NCBI RefSeq assembly: GCF_037975245.1
Contig: NC_092571.1
Span: 19,430,917 to 19,494,916, forward strand
Length of the DNA: 64,000 nt
From: Apostichopus japonicus
Lineage: Eukaryota; Echinodermata; Holothuroidea; Aspidochirotida; Stichopodidae
Direction: 5' to 3'
Shown piece by piece: positions 23,641 through 34,790 of the stretch; positions within the stretch are counted from its first letter, which is position 1; each line of letters begins with the position of its first letter. The translations under genes and the position numbers were made by a program. Under the pieces are notes generated by a model. That model was not told where the DNA came from. It was given only the letters and a program-made list of their open reading frames with translations, and made no database searches.

Positions 23641-24311
23641 CATCTGCCATTGTTGTACTCAGAATGTGTCATGTGACGACTATAATATGACGTCATGGAT
23701 TTGCTTTACTCAGAATGTTTCATGCGACAACTATAATATGATGTCATGGCTTTGGTTTCTCAGAATATTTCATGTGACGACTATAATATGACGTCATGGC
23801 TTTGGTTTCTCAGTATGTTTCATGTGACCACTCTAATATGACGTCCTGGATTTGGTGTACTCAGAATGTTTCATGTGACGACTATAGTATGACGTTATGG
23901 CTTTGGTTTCTCAGAATGTTTCATGTGACCACTATAATATGACATGGCTTTGGTTTACTCAAAATGTTTCATGTGACGACTATAATGTGACGTCATGGCT
24001 TTGGTTTCTCAGAATGTTTCATGTGACGACTATAATATGACGTCATGGATTTGGTGTACTCAGAATGTTTCATGTGACCACTATACTATGACGTCATGGT
24101 TTTGGTTTACTCAGAATGTTTCATGTGACCACTATAATATGATGTCATGACTTTGGTTTCTCAGAATGTTTCATGTGACCACTATAATATGACACCAGGG
24201 CTTTGGTTTCTCAGAATGTTTCATGTGATGACTATAATATGACGTCAGGGCTTTGCTGTACTCAGAATGTTTCATGTGACAACTATATTATGGCGTCATG
24301 GCTTTGGTTTC
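23641..24311. repeat. CRE-containing ~50-bp tandem array, left part (13 units)
   Basis: The unit core is CTCAGAATGTTTCATGTGAC followed by an ACTATAATATGACGTCATGG segment and a GCTTTGGTTT linker. I count 13 units. Most carry TGACGTCA, the full palindromic cAMP-response element; others have one-base changes. The array is broken at 24311 by the transposon and resumes at 27240. Its last nine units match units at about 28335-28780 in order and in their individual variants. Confidence 0.9.
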
Positions 24312-27239
24312 GGGCAGGTCCAAGCTATTTGCACTGTGACGTACGGGACATTTCAGAGACTTAAATGTGTCTAAAAGTTATAAAAAATCTATTTTCCAGA
24401 AACTTTTTCAGGTTTTCATATTTGTTATTGCTGCTACTTTATTACAAACTTATGAAGATTTCCTACACTTGCTTTAATTAGGTCCCATCTTAATTAATGT
24501 ACAGTGTGACGTACGGGACCAGAGAATTTTGTGTTTTTTTTGCTAAGGAGCAAAGCTGAAATCGCTCTGAAATTAGGAGGGCAGTGATCAAGCTGTTATA
24601 ACTAGTGAATAGCCTAACCTTCCAAGGGCTAAGCTGTAACATATTAGAAAAAAATATGAAGCCATTCCAGTTCAGTGATTACACAAATGAAAATTGTCCT
24701 GTGACGTACGGGACATGTGACGTACGGGACAATTTGTCCAAATAAAAATTGACTATGAAAACTCATATTTTTATTCCTGAATAAACCATAACAAGCTGAT
24801 TTCTACATAAAAACATTCATTTGGATATGTCAGAACAATGTCATTTGTAATTTAATGCCATATTTCCTTCTTGCGGGGATCGAAAAGAGCAGTGACTGTA
24901 CTTGTGAGTTCATTCCACTACATAAAACATGGAATGCGTAAAGTATTAATCTACTCTACACATACATCAAATACGCATAATATCAATTCTAGCTTTGTTA
25001 GACCACAAATGATCCAAGATGCAAGTTTTGGTGCAAAACTGTCTCGGTATATACTGTACAACACTGTATCATACTCCCCACTATTGACCCTCAAGTTGAA
25101 ATATGATCCATCCCATTCAAAACATACCAAAATGTCCACAGTAACATCCACATAATGTCCATCTATGAAACTAGTACAACAAAGAAAACTCTATTGACCT
25201 AATACTGGTTACCAGACCAAATACTCATTACATCAATTCTAGCTTTGTTAGACCACAAATGATTCAAGATGCAAAGTTTTGGTGCAAAACTGTTTCGGTA
25301 TATATACTGTACAACACTGTATCATACTCCCCACTATTGACCCTCAAGTTGAAATATGATCCATCATATTCTACCAAAATGTCCACAGTAACGTCCACAT
25401 AATGTCCATCAATGAAACTAGTACAACAAAGAAAACTCTATAGACCTGATACTGGTTACCAGACCAAATACTCATAACATCAATTCTAGCTTTGTTAGAC
25501 CACAAATGATTCAAGATGCAAGTTTTGGTGCAAACCTGTTTCCGGTATATACTGTACATCACTGTATCATACTCCCCACTATTGACCCTCAAGTTGAAAT
25601 ATGATCCATCCCATTCAAAACATACCAAAATGTCCACAGTAACGTCCACGTAATGTCCATCTATGAAACTAGTACAACAAAGAAAACTCTATAGACCTAA
25701 TACTGGTTACCAGACCAAATACTCATAACATCAATTCTAGCTTTGTTAGACCACAAATGATTCAAGATGCAAAGTTTTGGTGCAAAATTGTTTTGGTATA
25801 TACTGTACTGTACAACACTGTATCATACTCCCCACTATTGACCCTCAAGTTGAAATATGATCCATCCCATTCAAAACATATCAAAATGTCCACAGTAACG
25901 TCCACATAATGTCCATCTATGAAACTAGTACAACAAAGAAAACTCTATAGACCTGATACTGGTTACCAGACCAAATAGTCATAACATCAATTCTAGCTTT
26001 GTTAGACCACAAATGATTCAAGATGCAAAGTTTTGGTGCAAAACTGTTTCCTGTATATACTGTACAACACTGTATCATATTCCCCACTATTAACACTCAA
26101 GTTGAAATATGATCCATCCCATTCAAAACATATCAAAATGTCCACAGTAACGTCAATGTAATGTCCATCTATGAAACTAGTACAACAAAGAAAACTCTAT
26201 AGACCTAATACTGATTATTGAACAAACTCATGAGTGTTTGTCCTCTGCAAAAATTGGGCGAGCAAAACTCTACACTTGTAACTAAATATCTCAATGTCTA
26301 CTATCTAAGTGCAGGACACAAGAACATTGTTGCACAGTCATGATAGTCACACTTCACAATAGGCCTACGAAATGTTGAAATGCAAACTCAACATTCTTGA
26401 AGTTGTCCTCATTCAATGTCAATGTTGAATAGCATTGTAGATGATTCTGTATCCCACACACACACACAATTGACTTCCCGATAGTATATTGAACAACACC
26501 TGGGCTGTTGGTGGTCATCAGTCAATAGTTTCTTTGGTGCCATGTTGTGCTCTTCAGGCATGCAGGGATTATAAGTTGCAACTACCATCTTTCAACAAAA
26601 TAAATTTGTAAGCATTGGAAGGTTTCCAGTAGAGGTCCCCATTGGAGCCCATGCATGTTTATTATGTATAAATACAGGGTTTCCCCCACACTATGTCCCG
26701 TACGTCACATTTTGTCCCGTACGTCACATTTTTAATTTTGATAATTAGATTTGCTATGAATATTTTTTCAATTTTTTTGGGATGGATTTTGTTGAACAAT
26801 GTTCTTAATTAGAACTTTACAGAATATCACCAAAAAAAATTGTTCGTCCATATCAAAACTTGAAAAAAAGTGCTGAAAATTGTGACGTACGGGACATCAG
26901 TATTTGGACACTAGCTAATTAGCATAATTAATTGATGAACCCCCAAACATAATATGTCAAAATTATTGGAAGGAAGGGTGTATCATGTCCCACATAACTT
27001 ATATTCAATAAGTTCATATTGCTGGCAGGGAAATAGGATTCCAAATGTCCCGTACGTCACGCTGCAATTTGAATTTATGCAAATTAGCCGGCTGTAATTG
27101 TTCGAATAGGCAAAACAATTAAAAAAATTTATGAAAATCTGAAACTTCAATAATTCAGCTTTAACATGACACCACATTTAGGGTGCTTCAGTAAAGTTTG
27201 AAATTTGGCTTCTAGGGATACAATAGCTTGGACCTGCCC
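24312..27239. mobile_element. 2.93-kb non-autonomous DNA transposon with 18-bp TIRs and TTTC target duplication
   Basis: It begins GGGCAGGTCCAAGCTATT (24312-24329) and ends with the exact complement (27222-27239). TTTC is present at 24308-24311 and at 27240-27243, and the uninterrupted paralogous site near 28778-28785 has a single TTTC, so the insertion is precise. The 14-mer GTGACGTACGGGAC occurs at 24336, 24506, 24701, 24717 and 26882, and inverted at 26695, 26714 and 27047. The centre holds five ~250-bp tandem repeats. No transposase frame is visible. The 4-bp duplication excludes hAT (8 bp) and Tc1/mariner (TA); the superfamily is left open. Confidence 0.85.
24950..26215. repeat. Five-copy ~250-bp tandem repeat inside the transposon
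   Basis: The block TATCAATTCTAGCTTTG / CATCAATTCTAGCTTTG starts at 24981, 25231, 25478, 25729 and 25985 (periods 250, 247, 251 and 256). Copies differ by small indels, for example in the CTGTAC run. Short open frames such as 25371-25649 on the minus strand are by-products. Confidence 0.9.
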
Positions 27240-28917
27240 TTTCTCAGAATATTTCATGTGACCACTATAATATGACGTCATGCTTTACTCAGAATGTTTC
27301 ATGTGACCACCATAATATGACGTCAAGACTTTGGTTTCTCAGAATGTTTCATGTGACCACTCTAATATGACGTCATGGTTTACTGAGAATGTTTCATGTG
27401 ACTACTATAATATGACGTCATGGCTTTGGTGTACGCAGAATATTTCATGTGACGACTATAATATGAAGTCATGGCTTTGGTTTCTCAGAACGTTTCATGT
27501 GACGACTATAATATGACGTCATGGCTTTGCTGTACTCAGAATGTTTCATGTGACCACTCTAATATGACGTCATGGTTTACTGAGAATGTTTCATGTGACT
27601 ACTATAATATGACGTCATGGCTTTGCTGTACTCAGAATGTTTCATGTGACCACTATAATATGACATCATGGCTTTGATTTCTGAGAATGTTTCATGTGAC
27701 GACTATAATATGACGTCAGGGCTTTGCTGTACTCAGAATGTTTCATGTGACAACTATAATATGGCGTCATGGCTTTGGTTTCTCAGAATGTTTCATGTGA
27801 CTACTATAATATGACGTCATGGCTTTGCTGTACTCAGAATGTTTTATGTGACCACTATAATGTGACGTCATGGCTTTGGTTTACTCAAAATGTTTCATGT
27901 GACGACTATAATATGACGAAATGGCTTTGGTGTACTGAGAATGTTTCATGTGACAACTATAATATGTCGTCATGGCTTTGGTTTCTCAGAATGTTTCATG
28001 TGACCACTATAATATGACGTCAGGGCTTTGGTTTCTCAGAATGTTTCATGTGATGACTATAATATGACGAAATGGCTTTGGTGTACTGAGAACGTTTCAT
28101 GTGACAACTATAATATGGCGTCATGGCTTTGGTTTCTCAGAATATTTCATGTGACTACTATAATATGACGTCATGGTTTACTCAGAATGTTTCATGTGAC
28201 CACTATAATATGATGTCATGGCCTTTGTTTCTCAGAATGTTTCATGTGACGACTATAATATGACGTCATGGCTTTGGTTTCTCAGAATGTTTCATGTGAC
28301 CACTATAATATGACGTCATGGTTTTGGTTTACTCAGAATGTTTCATGTGACGACTATAGTATGACGTTATGGCTTTGGTTTCTCAGAATGTTTCATGTGA
28401 CCACTATAATATGACATGGCTTTGGTTTACTCAAAATGTTTCATGTGACGACTATAATGTGACGTCATGGCTTTGGTTTCTCAGAATGTTTCATGTGACG
28501 ACTATAATATGACGTCATGGATTTGGTGTACTCAGAATGTTTCATGTGACCACTATAATATGACGTCATGGTTTTGGTTTACTCAGAATGTTTCATGTGA
28601 CCACTATAATATGACGTCATGACTTTGGTTTCTCAGAATGTTTCATGTGACCACTATAATATGACACCAGGGCTTTGGTTTCTCAGAATGTTTCATGTGA
28701 TGACTATAATATGACGTCAGGGCTTTGCTGTACTCAGAATGTTTCATGTGACAACTATATTATGGCGTCATGGCTTTGGTTTCTCAGAATATTTCATGTG
28801 ACCACTATAATATGACGTCATGCTTTACTCAGAATGTTTCATGTGACCACCATAATATGACGTCATGACTTTGGTTTCTCAGAATGTTTCATGTGACCAC
28901 TATAATATGACGTCATG
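27240..28917. repeat. CRE-containing ~50-bp tandem array, right part (34 units)
   Basis: It continues the 23641-24311 array; I count 34 copies of the TTTCATGTGA core. Most have TGACGTCA. Spacer variants (GGTTTCTCAG, GGTGTACTCAG, GCTGTACTCAG) alternate. The block at about 28335-28917 repeats, in order and with private variants such as GACTATAGTATGACGTTATGG, the sequence of 23870-24311 joined to 27240-27350. Peptides of the form QNVSCDYYNMTSWL read through it in one frame; I treat them as by-products of the repeat. Confidence 0.9.
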
Positions 28918-29453
28918 GCCCGATATCCATAGATAGTTGCACGTTATAGTCATGCATTAGGTGCCAGTGTGTACACCTTCGGTATGATGGCGATGCTGGA
29001 ATTTAATAAATTGTGCAACAGTTTCATCTTACTCTAGTAGACTAATGTACACCACCTGCACCATGTCTACTGAGATGTAACGTACAGCTTTGGTTAGGGT
29101 GTTGTTCTGACAACACTATGCTTTTAGAGACTATGTAAAGATTAGTATTGACCGAATATGGTGTTAAATAAATAAGTAAATATTACCTCTTATGTGATAA
29201 TTTTCTGTAATTGTAAATAAAGACCTCTTTGAAATGGACACCATGCGTGCGTTCACAAGTCTGAAGGGATAAAGAGTTGGATAAAGTTAGCCTTGTTTCC
29301 AACAATATTTATGCTGCATCAAGGGGTGGGGTTTGCATGGAGTTTCTGAAGTGTAATTTGTTTACTACGGTATCACCCTACTGTATATTGTTTCAAAAAG
29401 TTAATATGCGTTCTTACCATTGCAATCTAATGCTTTCATTTTTTTTTCTACAG
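28918..29453. other. Intron sequence before last exon B
   Basis: No exon recognised. AATAAA occurs at about 29168 and 29215. A polypyrimidine tract (about 29435-29450) precedes the acceptor at 29453. Confidence 0.45.
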
Positions 29454-29779
29454 AATATGAGCCTAAAGGGGTTAGCATATCGGAGGGCTTGCTGGTCAGC
29501 CTTTTGCTTATCGGTTGGATGGCGACTATTACAATGTGTGTTCGTCAAGTCAATAAGATTGGCAATGCTGTGACATTTAAGGAGCGATTTGTTGGTTTCC
29601 GTAGACGAAAGCCGCGTAACCTTTCGCGTGTGATTATTGTGAAGAATTCAAAAGATAGCTGTATAAACACAGGTCGGACGAGTTTAAGTGCAGCACCTTT
29701 GGCGAAGGCTGAGGAGTTCACTGAAGACGACATAAGATTGGTGGAGGTGAAGGTAGATCTACAAGAAGAAATTGCATGA
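29454..29779 (+). CDS. Alternative last exon B: transmembrane segment and Tyr-free tail
   Basis: A strong acceptor (a run of T, then CTACAG, ending 29453) enters in phase 1, the same phase as exon A. The exon completes Glu145 and reads YEPKGVSISEGLLVSLLLIG, giving a hydrophobic helix at about residues 157-174, then a basic segment (KERFVGFRRRKPR) and an acidic end (EDDIRLVEVKVDLQEEIA) to the TGA at 29777-29779. Joined to exons 1 and 2 it gives 252 residues. The tail has no tyrosine after the membrane, unlike exon A. It could instead belong to a separate downstream gene, but the exact phase match, the acceptor and the same TM-plus-tail design favour alternative 3' exon use. Confidence 0.55.
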
Positions 29780-29903
29780 GTGTTTACTTTAGCTACTCAC
29801 AGATCTCTCTGAGGGGTTCTCTCAAGACGAATGGTTATGACGACGCCCTAACAAAGGGAGTAAAAGCGGATTACTCCCGGGGAACTATCGCTTTTAAAGA
29901 AGA

Positions 29904-30085
29904 CATGTCTCTCAGAGCCTGGACAGAGGGAAAAAAAACATGTCTCTCAGAGGACAGAGGGAAAAAAACATGTCTCGCAGAGGACAGAGGGAAAAAAAAC
30001 ATGTCTCTCAGAGGACACAGGGAAAAAAACATGTCTCTCAGAGGACAGAGGCAAAAAAAACATGTCTCTCAGAGGACAGAGAAGA
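29904..30085. repeat. ~31-bp minisatellite in the presumed 3' UTR of exon B
   Basis: About six copies of ACATGTCTCTCAGAGGACAG followed by AGGGAAAAAA. An open frame at 29776-30132 across it repeats KTCLSEDRGK-like peptides. It begins at the stop of exon B and has no other support. Confidence 0.85.
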
Positions 30086-30857
30086 GAGTAAGACTTCTAT
30101 TAAATGACAACAAGATGTCTACTAATGAGTAAGATGTCCGTTTAAGTGATACAGAGGTCCGGACAACATATTGTTTAGAAGACAGGAAAAAGGTGTTGTT
30201 GTTGTTTTAGAGAACGAAGGGAAAACAAAGGTCTTTAATAAAAGTTTTAAAAGAGCAAGAAACCAAAAGATATATTATGGAACATAGTACAGTAGTCACA
30301 GAGGACAGAAAGACAACAGGATTTCTTGAAGAGGAAAGAAATCTTTTAGAGGACAGAGAGGAGACATTTCTGATGAAGACAAATGGCAAATTCTTTTGTG
30401 TGTCTGTTTGTGTACAGAGTTGGCAACATTTTTAGTAGTTTGTAGTTTACTCTTAATGTTCAATCTTCACATGGAATTGAAATATATGACTTTTTGCTGT
30501 TATGTTAGAGGATATTTGGGGGGTGGGAGGGGGGGTGGCCCGTTTCTGTTTTAGGGCTGTAAATTGCTGTTATTTTTAGCTCCTCTTTAATATTCGGGTT
30601 TCTAGAAGCTTTAGTACCTGGTTGCGTATCTTGATGTACATATTATATGCTTATTATTATATGATAATTGCAACCAATGGATCATTTATCAACTCATAGT
30701 GATATCCTGTGTACATTCCAGGAACCAGAGGGGGCAAGCAACAAACAGTCATTGCAACTGTCCCTATAATGCTTCCGCATTAATATTTTATTTTTACACA
30801 TGAGAAAAATATGTAAATGGAACGAGGGTATAGTGCTTGCTTTCTTCAATGTCTAAC
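30086..30857. other. No gene recognised
   Basis: Probable 3' UTR or intergenic sequence after last exon B. GAGGACAGA motifs recur at about 30303, 30350 and elsewhere as scattered relics of the minisatellite. A poly-G tract lies near 30520. Confidence 0.45.
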
Positions 30858-31460
30858 TTTAAATAATAAAGATAATGATAAAAATATCTATTTACTTGTA
30901 TACCGCTTTACAATAAATCATATCTCAAGGCACTTTACATGAGACTGGAGCAAATATAATATATGTAAGAGTGAAGTAGTCAAAGCAAACTCGCCTAAAA
31001 AAAAATTAAAAAAATGAAATTAATATAAATGTGGTTTAGACAAATAAAAGCAAGATCAGTCATTATAGTACCTTATAATAAAAAGTTAAGTTTTATGTTG
31101 GAAGCAAAACAATCAAATATGTGTTAAAGACGGCGTTCCTTTGACGCGATGCAAAAATATGAGAAGCCCCGATCACCATCAAACTAATATTTACGCAATG
31201 GTTGGTGAACTGCCAGGGTGTTAGAGCGAATAATGCGCCCACTAAATCGCCAAGTTAATAATTCACTCTGGTGGGATGGTGCCTTGCCATTTAGAACTTT
31301 GAAGAAAAAAGCATAAAATTAGTTGAAAATGATTCGCTGTTGAATTGGCAGCCAATGCAGTAATCTCAATATTGGAGTAATCGAATCGTGTCGTTTTGTC
31401 GTGGTAATTAAACGATCAGCAGACTATGTTAGAGTTTGTTGATTTGACAGGTTGGGAGAC
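30858..31460 (-). pseudogene. CR1/L2-like LINE 3' end (decayed)
   Basis: Read on the minus strand, 31355-31260 encodes LHWLPIQQRIIFN, a stop, then FKVLNGKAPSHQSEL. This is the conserved end of ORF2 downstream of the reverse transcriptase in many CR1/L2/Jockey-type non-LTR elements. Further on come a degenerate ..SNTLAVHQP.. segment and DGDRGFSYF, the usual YGDRSFSxxAPxLWN position. The 3' end near 30858 has an AATAATAAAG-like tail beyond a GTAAAGCGGTATACAAGT segment typical of L2-like tails. Stops and frameshifts show that it is inactive. Confidence 0.75.
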
Positions 31461-31762
31461 CGAAAATTTTGTTTAGCAGATTACTGTTTCAAGAACATTA
31501 CGAATCTGACCCCATTTTGTAAATTGCAAAGATGCTGACCTACAAACCACCCGCTACGTGAGCAGACATTACACTGTTGTTTAAAAAAAAAAAAAAAGGT
31601 AATTATACCAAGATTACTTTGACTTGATGTCTCCTCTAAGGAGGATTAACGCAAAGCGAAATTTGCAGTGCACTCAGCAGTCTTTTTTCTTAAACCTTGT
31701 CATAGTACATACGATAATACGTACTAAGCGACTTAAATGTGCGTCTGTTTGTCCGAAAAGTG

Positions 31763-32016
31763 GTGGGCAGGTAGGGGGTGGTGGGCAGGTAGGGGGTGGT
31801 GGGCAGGTAGGGGGTGGTGGGCAGGTAGGGGGTGGTGGGCAGGTAGGGGGTGGTGGGCAGGGAGGGGGTGGTGGGCAGGGAGGGGGTGGTGGGCAGGGAG
31901 GGGTGAGCCGGGAGGGGGTGGTGGGCCGGGAGGGGGTGGTGGGCAGGGAGGGGTGGTGGGTAGGGAGGGGTGGTGGGTAGGGAGGGGGTGGTGGGCAGGG
32001 AGGGGGTGGTGGGCAG
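31763..32016. repeat. G-rich 18-bp minisatellite
   Basis: About 14 copies of GGGCAGGTAGGGGGTGGT, grading into GGGCAGGGAGGGGGTGGT, on the + strand, with single-base length variants. A lone related patch lies at 32161-32193. Gly/Val- and Trp/Ala-rich open frames on +, and Pro/Thr-rich frames on -, are artefacts. Confidence 0.95.
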
Positions 32017-32193
32017 CAATTAATAAGACTAGCCTGCTGGAAAGGCTTTCATGTCTTAGCATAAGAGTAAACACTCATATTTGCTTACAATTTGGCATCT
32101 TTTCAGGAAACGTACTTGTCATACACCAAGTGACATAGCCAATTCTGAAAATGACAATGATGGGCAGGGAGGGGGTGGGTGTGGGGGGGGGGA

Positions 32194-33274
32194 GTATGAA
32201 AAAGTGTGAAATTTGCAACTGGACTTGTAGCAGAATGCTAAAAATAACAAAAATAGAGATAAAAAGAATTGTTGCATGAATATTTATTTAATATGAGAAG
32301 TGAATAATAAAGAAAGCACAAAGTAAGTCGCATGACATAATGAATATAATTATATATATTATTTTACAAAACCACGACGCTTATTAAACTGTACATTATC
32401 TACCTACAGAACTGTATATACTTCTTTCATTGTCTTTACTTCAAAAGCAGCTCTTTACTTTTGGATGTAAAATTTGGTTGAAAGATAAATATAAGTATTT
32501 GACTAATTACATTTGTCAATTAGTTAGCAGATTAACAATCAATTAGTTATTTTAATCAGTTCTAAATATGTTTTCAGTACAAATTTCCTCCATAACTTCA
32601 GAATCCTTCCTTCTTGGCAGATGAGTAGCCGTTTCGTAAGAAGCTGCTTAAATAATAAATCTTTTACTTTAGGGTGTCATGCTCAGACTTAACATGTAAC
32701 GTTTCACTTAACGAAGTAATAATATTCATACAGTCATGGATATCATGGAAAAGACATTAAAAACGAATGAAATCACCGTGCAAAAACGGATCACATCACC
32801 AGGACCCCAGACAAACTCAATGTTTAAACTTAACGAAAAAATAGAATAAATCAGATATTCAATGAAACACAATATTCTATACCTGTACACCTTGACAGAT
32901 TTATAGCACAATCTTTAGCAATAAGACACCATAGGCTTCCACCCCTTACCTGCCCCCCCCCCATGTTAGGAGGCACATCCTAATAAAATAGAAATGTGGA
33001 ATATCTTGCCCGAAAATATTCCCAGCCGTTCCACCACCCCTAGGCATTTGCCACATATGTTTATTAGATAATCTGGCATTGCTAATATCTTGTTCCCCCC
33101 CCCCCCCCACTGGGAAAGTTAGCTACTAAAAACTGTCAGTATTCGATGACTTAGTTATCCAAGCAATGTGATCAGTGTAGGTTACCACTAACATTTGCAG
33201 CTTCTATGACACCATTTTGAGGTTGTCGACCGCAAGATACTATTTTCTTCAAAAAGAGAGGGGCAGCCCAAAAC
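32194..33274. other. No gene recognised
   Basis: AT-rich with poly-C tracts near 32960 and 33095. I see no exon or RNA gene. Confidence 0.45.
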
Positions 33275-33565
33275 CAGGTGCGTAGCCAGGAATTTGCCAA
33301 GGGAGGGGTGAAACTGTAGATTCTGTATTGCAAACTATCTAAGCGTAGCGCCACCATGGTTGGCGCGAAGCGTACAAGAAAATTTTGGCTGTAAATGCCT
33401 CCCAGATCGCCGGAAATGAAACCTTCCCATGCCTTGTTAGTTGCATCTTAGCATTTTCTCTTTTGAAAATACTAGCGATATCATAAAAACCTTAAAAAAT
33501 TTTGTAAAAAATATGCTAAAGGGGGGAGGCGGCTGCCCCCTTCGCCCCCCCTGGCTACGCGCCTG
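33275..33565. mobile_element. hAT-like MITE (family A)
   Basis: It starts CAGGTGCGTAGCCAGG and ends with the complement of CAGGCGCGTAGCCAGG, with a perfect 8-bp duplication CCCAAAAC at 33267-33274 and 33566-33573. It is 291 bp, non-coding, and contains the CATGGTTGGCGCGAAGCG block shared with family A copies elsewhere in the window. Confidence 0.9.
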
Positions 33566-33573
33566 CCCAAAAC

Positions 33574-33924
33574 CATAGGCTGAGGAGCCCAATTTGATTT
33601 GGGGGGGGGGGGCTATAACGACTTGCTCAAAAAATTAACCAAAATTTGAATGTACATATCATAAAGGCATACATCGTTAATACATTGCATGCCAACAATC
33701 ATTTGCCGTGTTATTACCCTTCCATATTGGTAATAATTTTTTAGGAAGTTGTTACAATCATAATGATAATAATAATAGAAGTTTAACCATTGAAAAACAC
33801 ATTGCAATTTATTTTTCTTTCAGTAGGAGCCCGAAAAATGCTCAGCATATTGCCCGAATTTCCAAAAATATTTGGTTGGGGGGGGGGGCTGCAGTCCCCC
33901 AGCCCCTCGCCTCCTACACCTATG
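33574..33924. mobile_element. hAT-like MITE (family B), adjacent insertion
   Basis: It starts CATAGGCTGAGGAGCCC and ends with the complement of CATAGGTGTAGGAGG. Flanking octamers CCCAAAAC (33566-33573) and CCCAAAAT (33925-33932) match at 7 of 8 positions. It is homologous to 4035-4521, for example in TTATTTTTCTTTCAGTAGG. Confidence 0.85.
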
Positions 33925-33932
33925 CCCAAAAT

Positions 33933-34689
33933 TCTTCTACAAGAACACGATTTAGCCACGACCATAAACTCCAGCTGAATTTCCCCTCTCCCCAAGAATG
34001 TTGTCCCATTTTTATGAAGATCACCAGCCAGCTTTATTACTTCATCTAGTTACAATGAATCGTTTTAAAGTTAGCAGCTGGTTCTGTTTGATCCATTACT
34101 ACACCAACAAAATATTACACTATTGAAGAAGAAGAAGATGCCAATACTCAGTTTAGATCTACCATGCACCTTACCTATTTTACCGATTCACAAACTGGAA
34201 GTTATCATTTACCGAGCATTGAGGTTAATTAACAGCTTGTTGCACCCATGTGAATAGGCTTATAGACCTCACAGAGTTTTGTATATAGAACATGTTGGTC
34301 ATAAGTCCATTGACATTTTGTGAGTACTTCAACATGTTTATGGAACATACTCAACTACCTTAGCGTAGTTATCAGCCTGAGACTACCCTTCCATTGTCCC
34401 AGTGTTATCAATCATTTTGTAAGCTGGAAAAGATCAAAGAACTCTGTGTGTTTTAATGTTTACCAGTCACTGTTCCATTATTCCTTTACTTATATGATTA
34501 TATATACAAAGCTGAATTTATCATGAAATCTCTTCCCTGCCGCATTCTGGGACTGTATTCCAGATCCTCCTGCAAGCAGGAACTCTCGAAGAAGCCATCA
34601 CTGGCTTATCAAAGCCGCAAGCTGACTGAAGTCAGTCTCTTATATTCATATTTAACGTCCATGATTATGAATTGTCAACAACTCTGTAA
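33933..34689. other. No gene recognised
   Basis: No supported exon. Part of 34520-34690 may be the body of the SINE whose tRNA-like head follows. Confidence 0.4.
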
Positions 34690-34790
34690 CTGGAGGACAA
34701 ACATTAATCTTGGAGTGACTCGAACTCGGGACCTTATGATTGAAAGGCACTGGCGTTAACCACTGAGCTAACACTCTTACGAAACTGAGA
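34690..34790 (-). repeat. tRNA-derived SINE head
   Basis: On the minus strand there is a near-perfect A box (TTAGCTCAGTGGTTAACGCC) and a B box (GAGTTCGAGTC) at tRNA spacing. The anticodon arm is weak (CCTT/AAGG) and the acceptor stem does not pair, so this is not a functional tRNA gene. The SINE body would extend toward lower coordinates. Confidence 0.6.

Noticed and set aside
27331-28017. Open frames with QNVSCDYYNMTSWL-type peptide repeats
   Set aside because: They are produced by the ~50-bp DNA repeat. The frame breaks at many unit-length variants, and there is no signal, splice or start context.
23641-28917. CRISPR-like array
   Set aside because: The repeats are contiguous and diverged with no unique spacers, and the DNA is clearly eukaryotic.
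29776-30132. 118-codon open frame after last exon B
   Set aside because: It overlaps the exon B stop by a few bases, and its repeated KTCLSEDRGK peptides come from the 31-bp minisatellite in the presumed 3' UTR.
31624-32138. Gly-, Trp/Ala- and Pro-rich open frames
   Set aside because: An 18-bp G-rich minisatellite reads open in several frames on both strands. There is no gene context.
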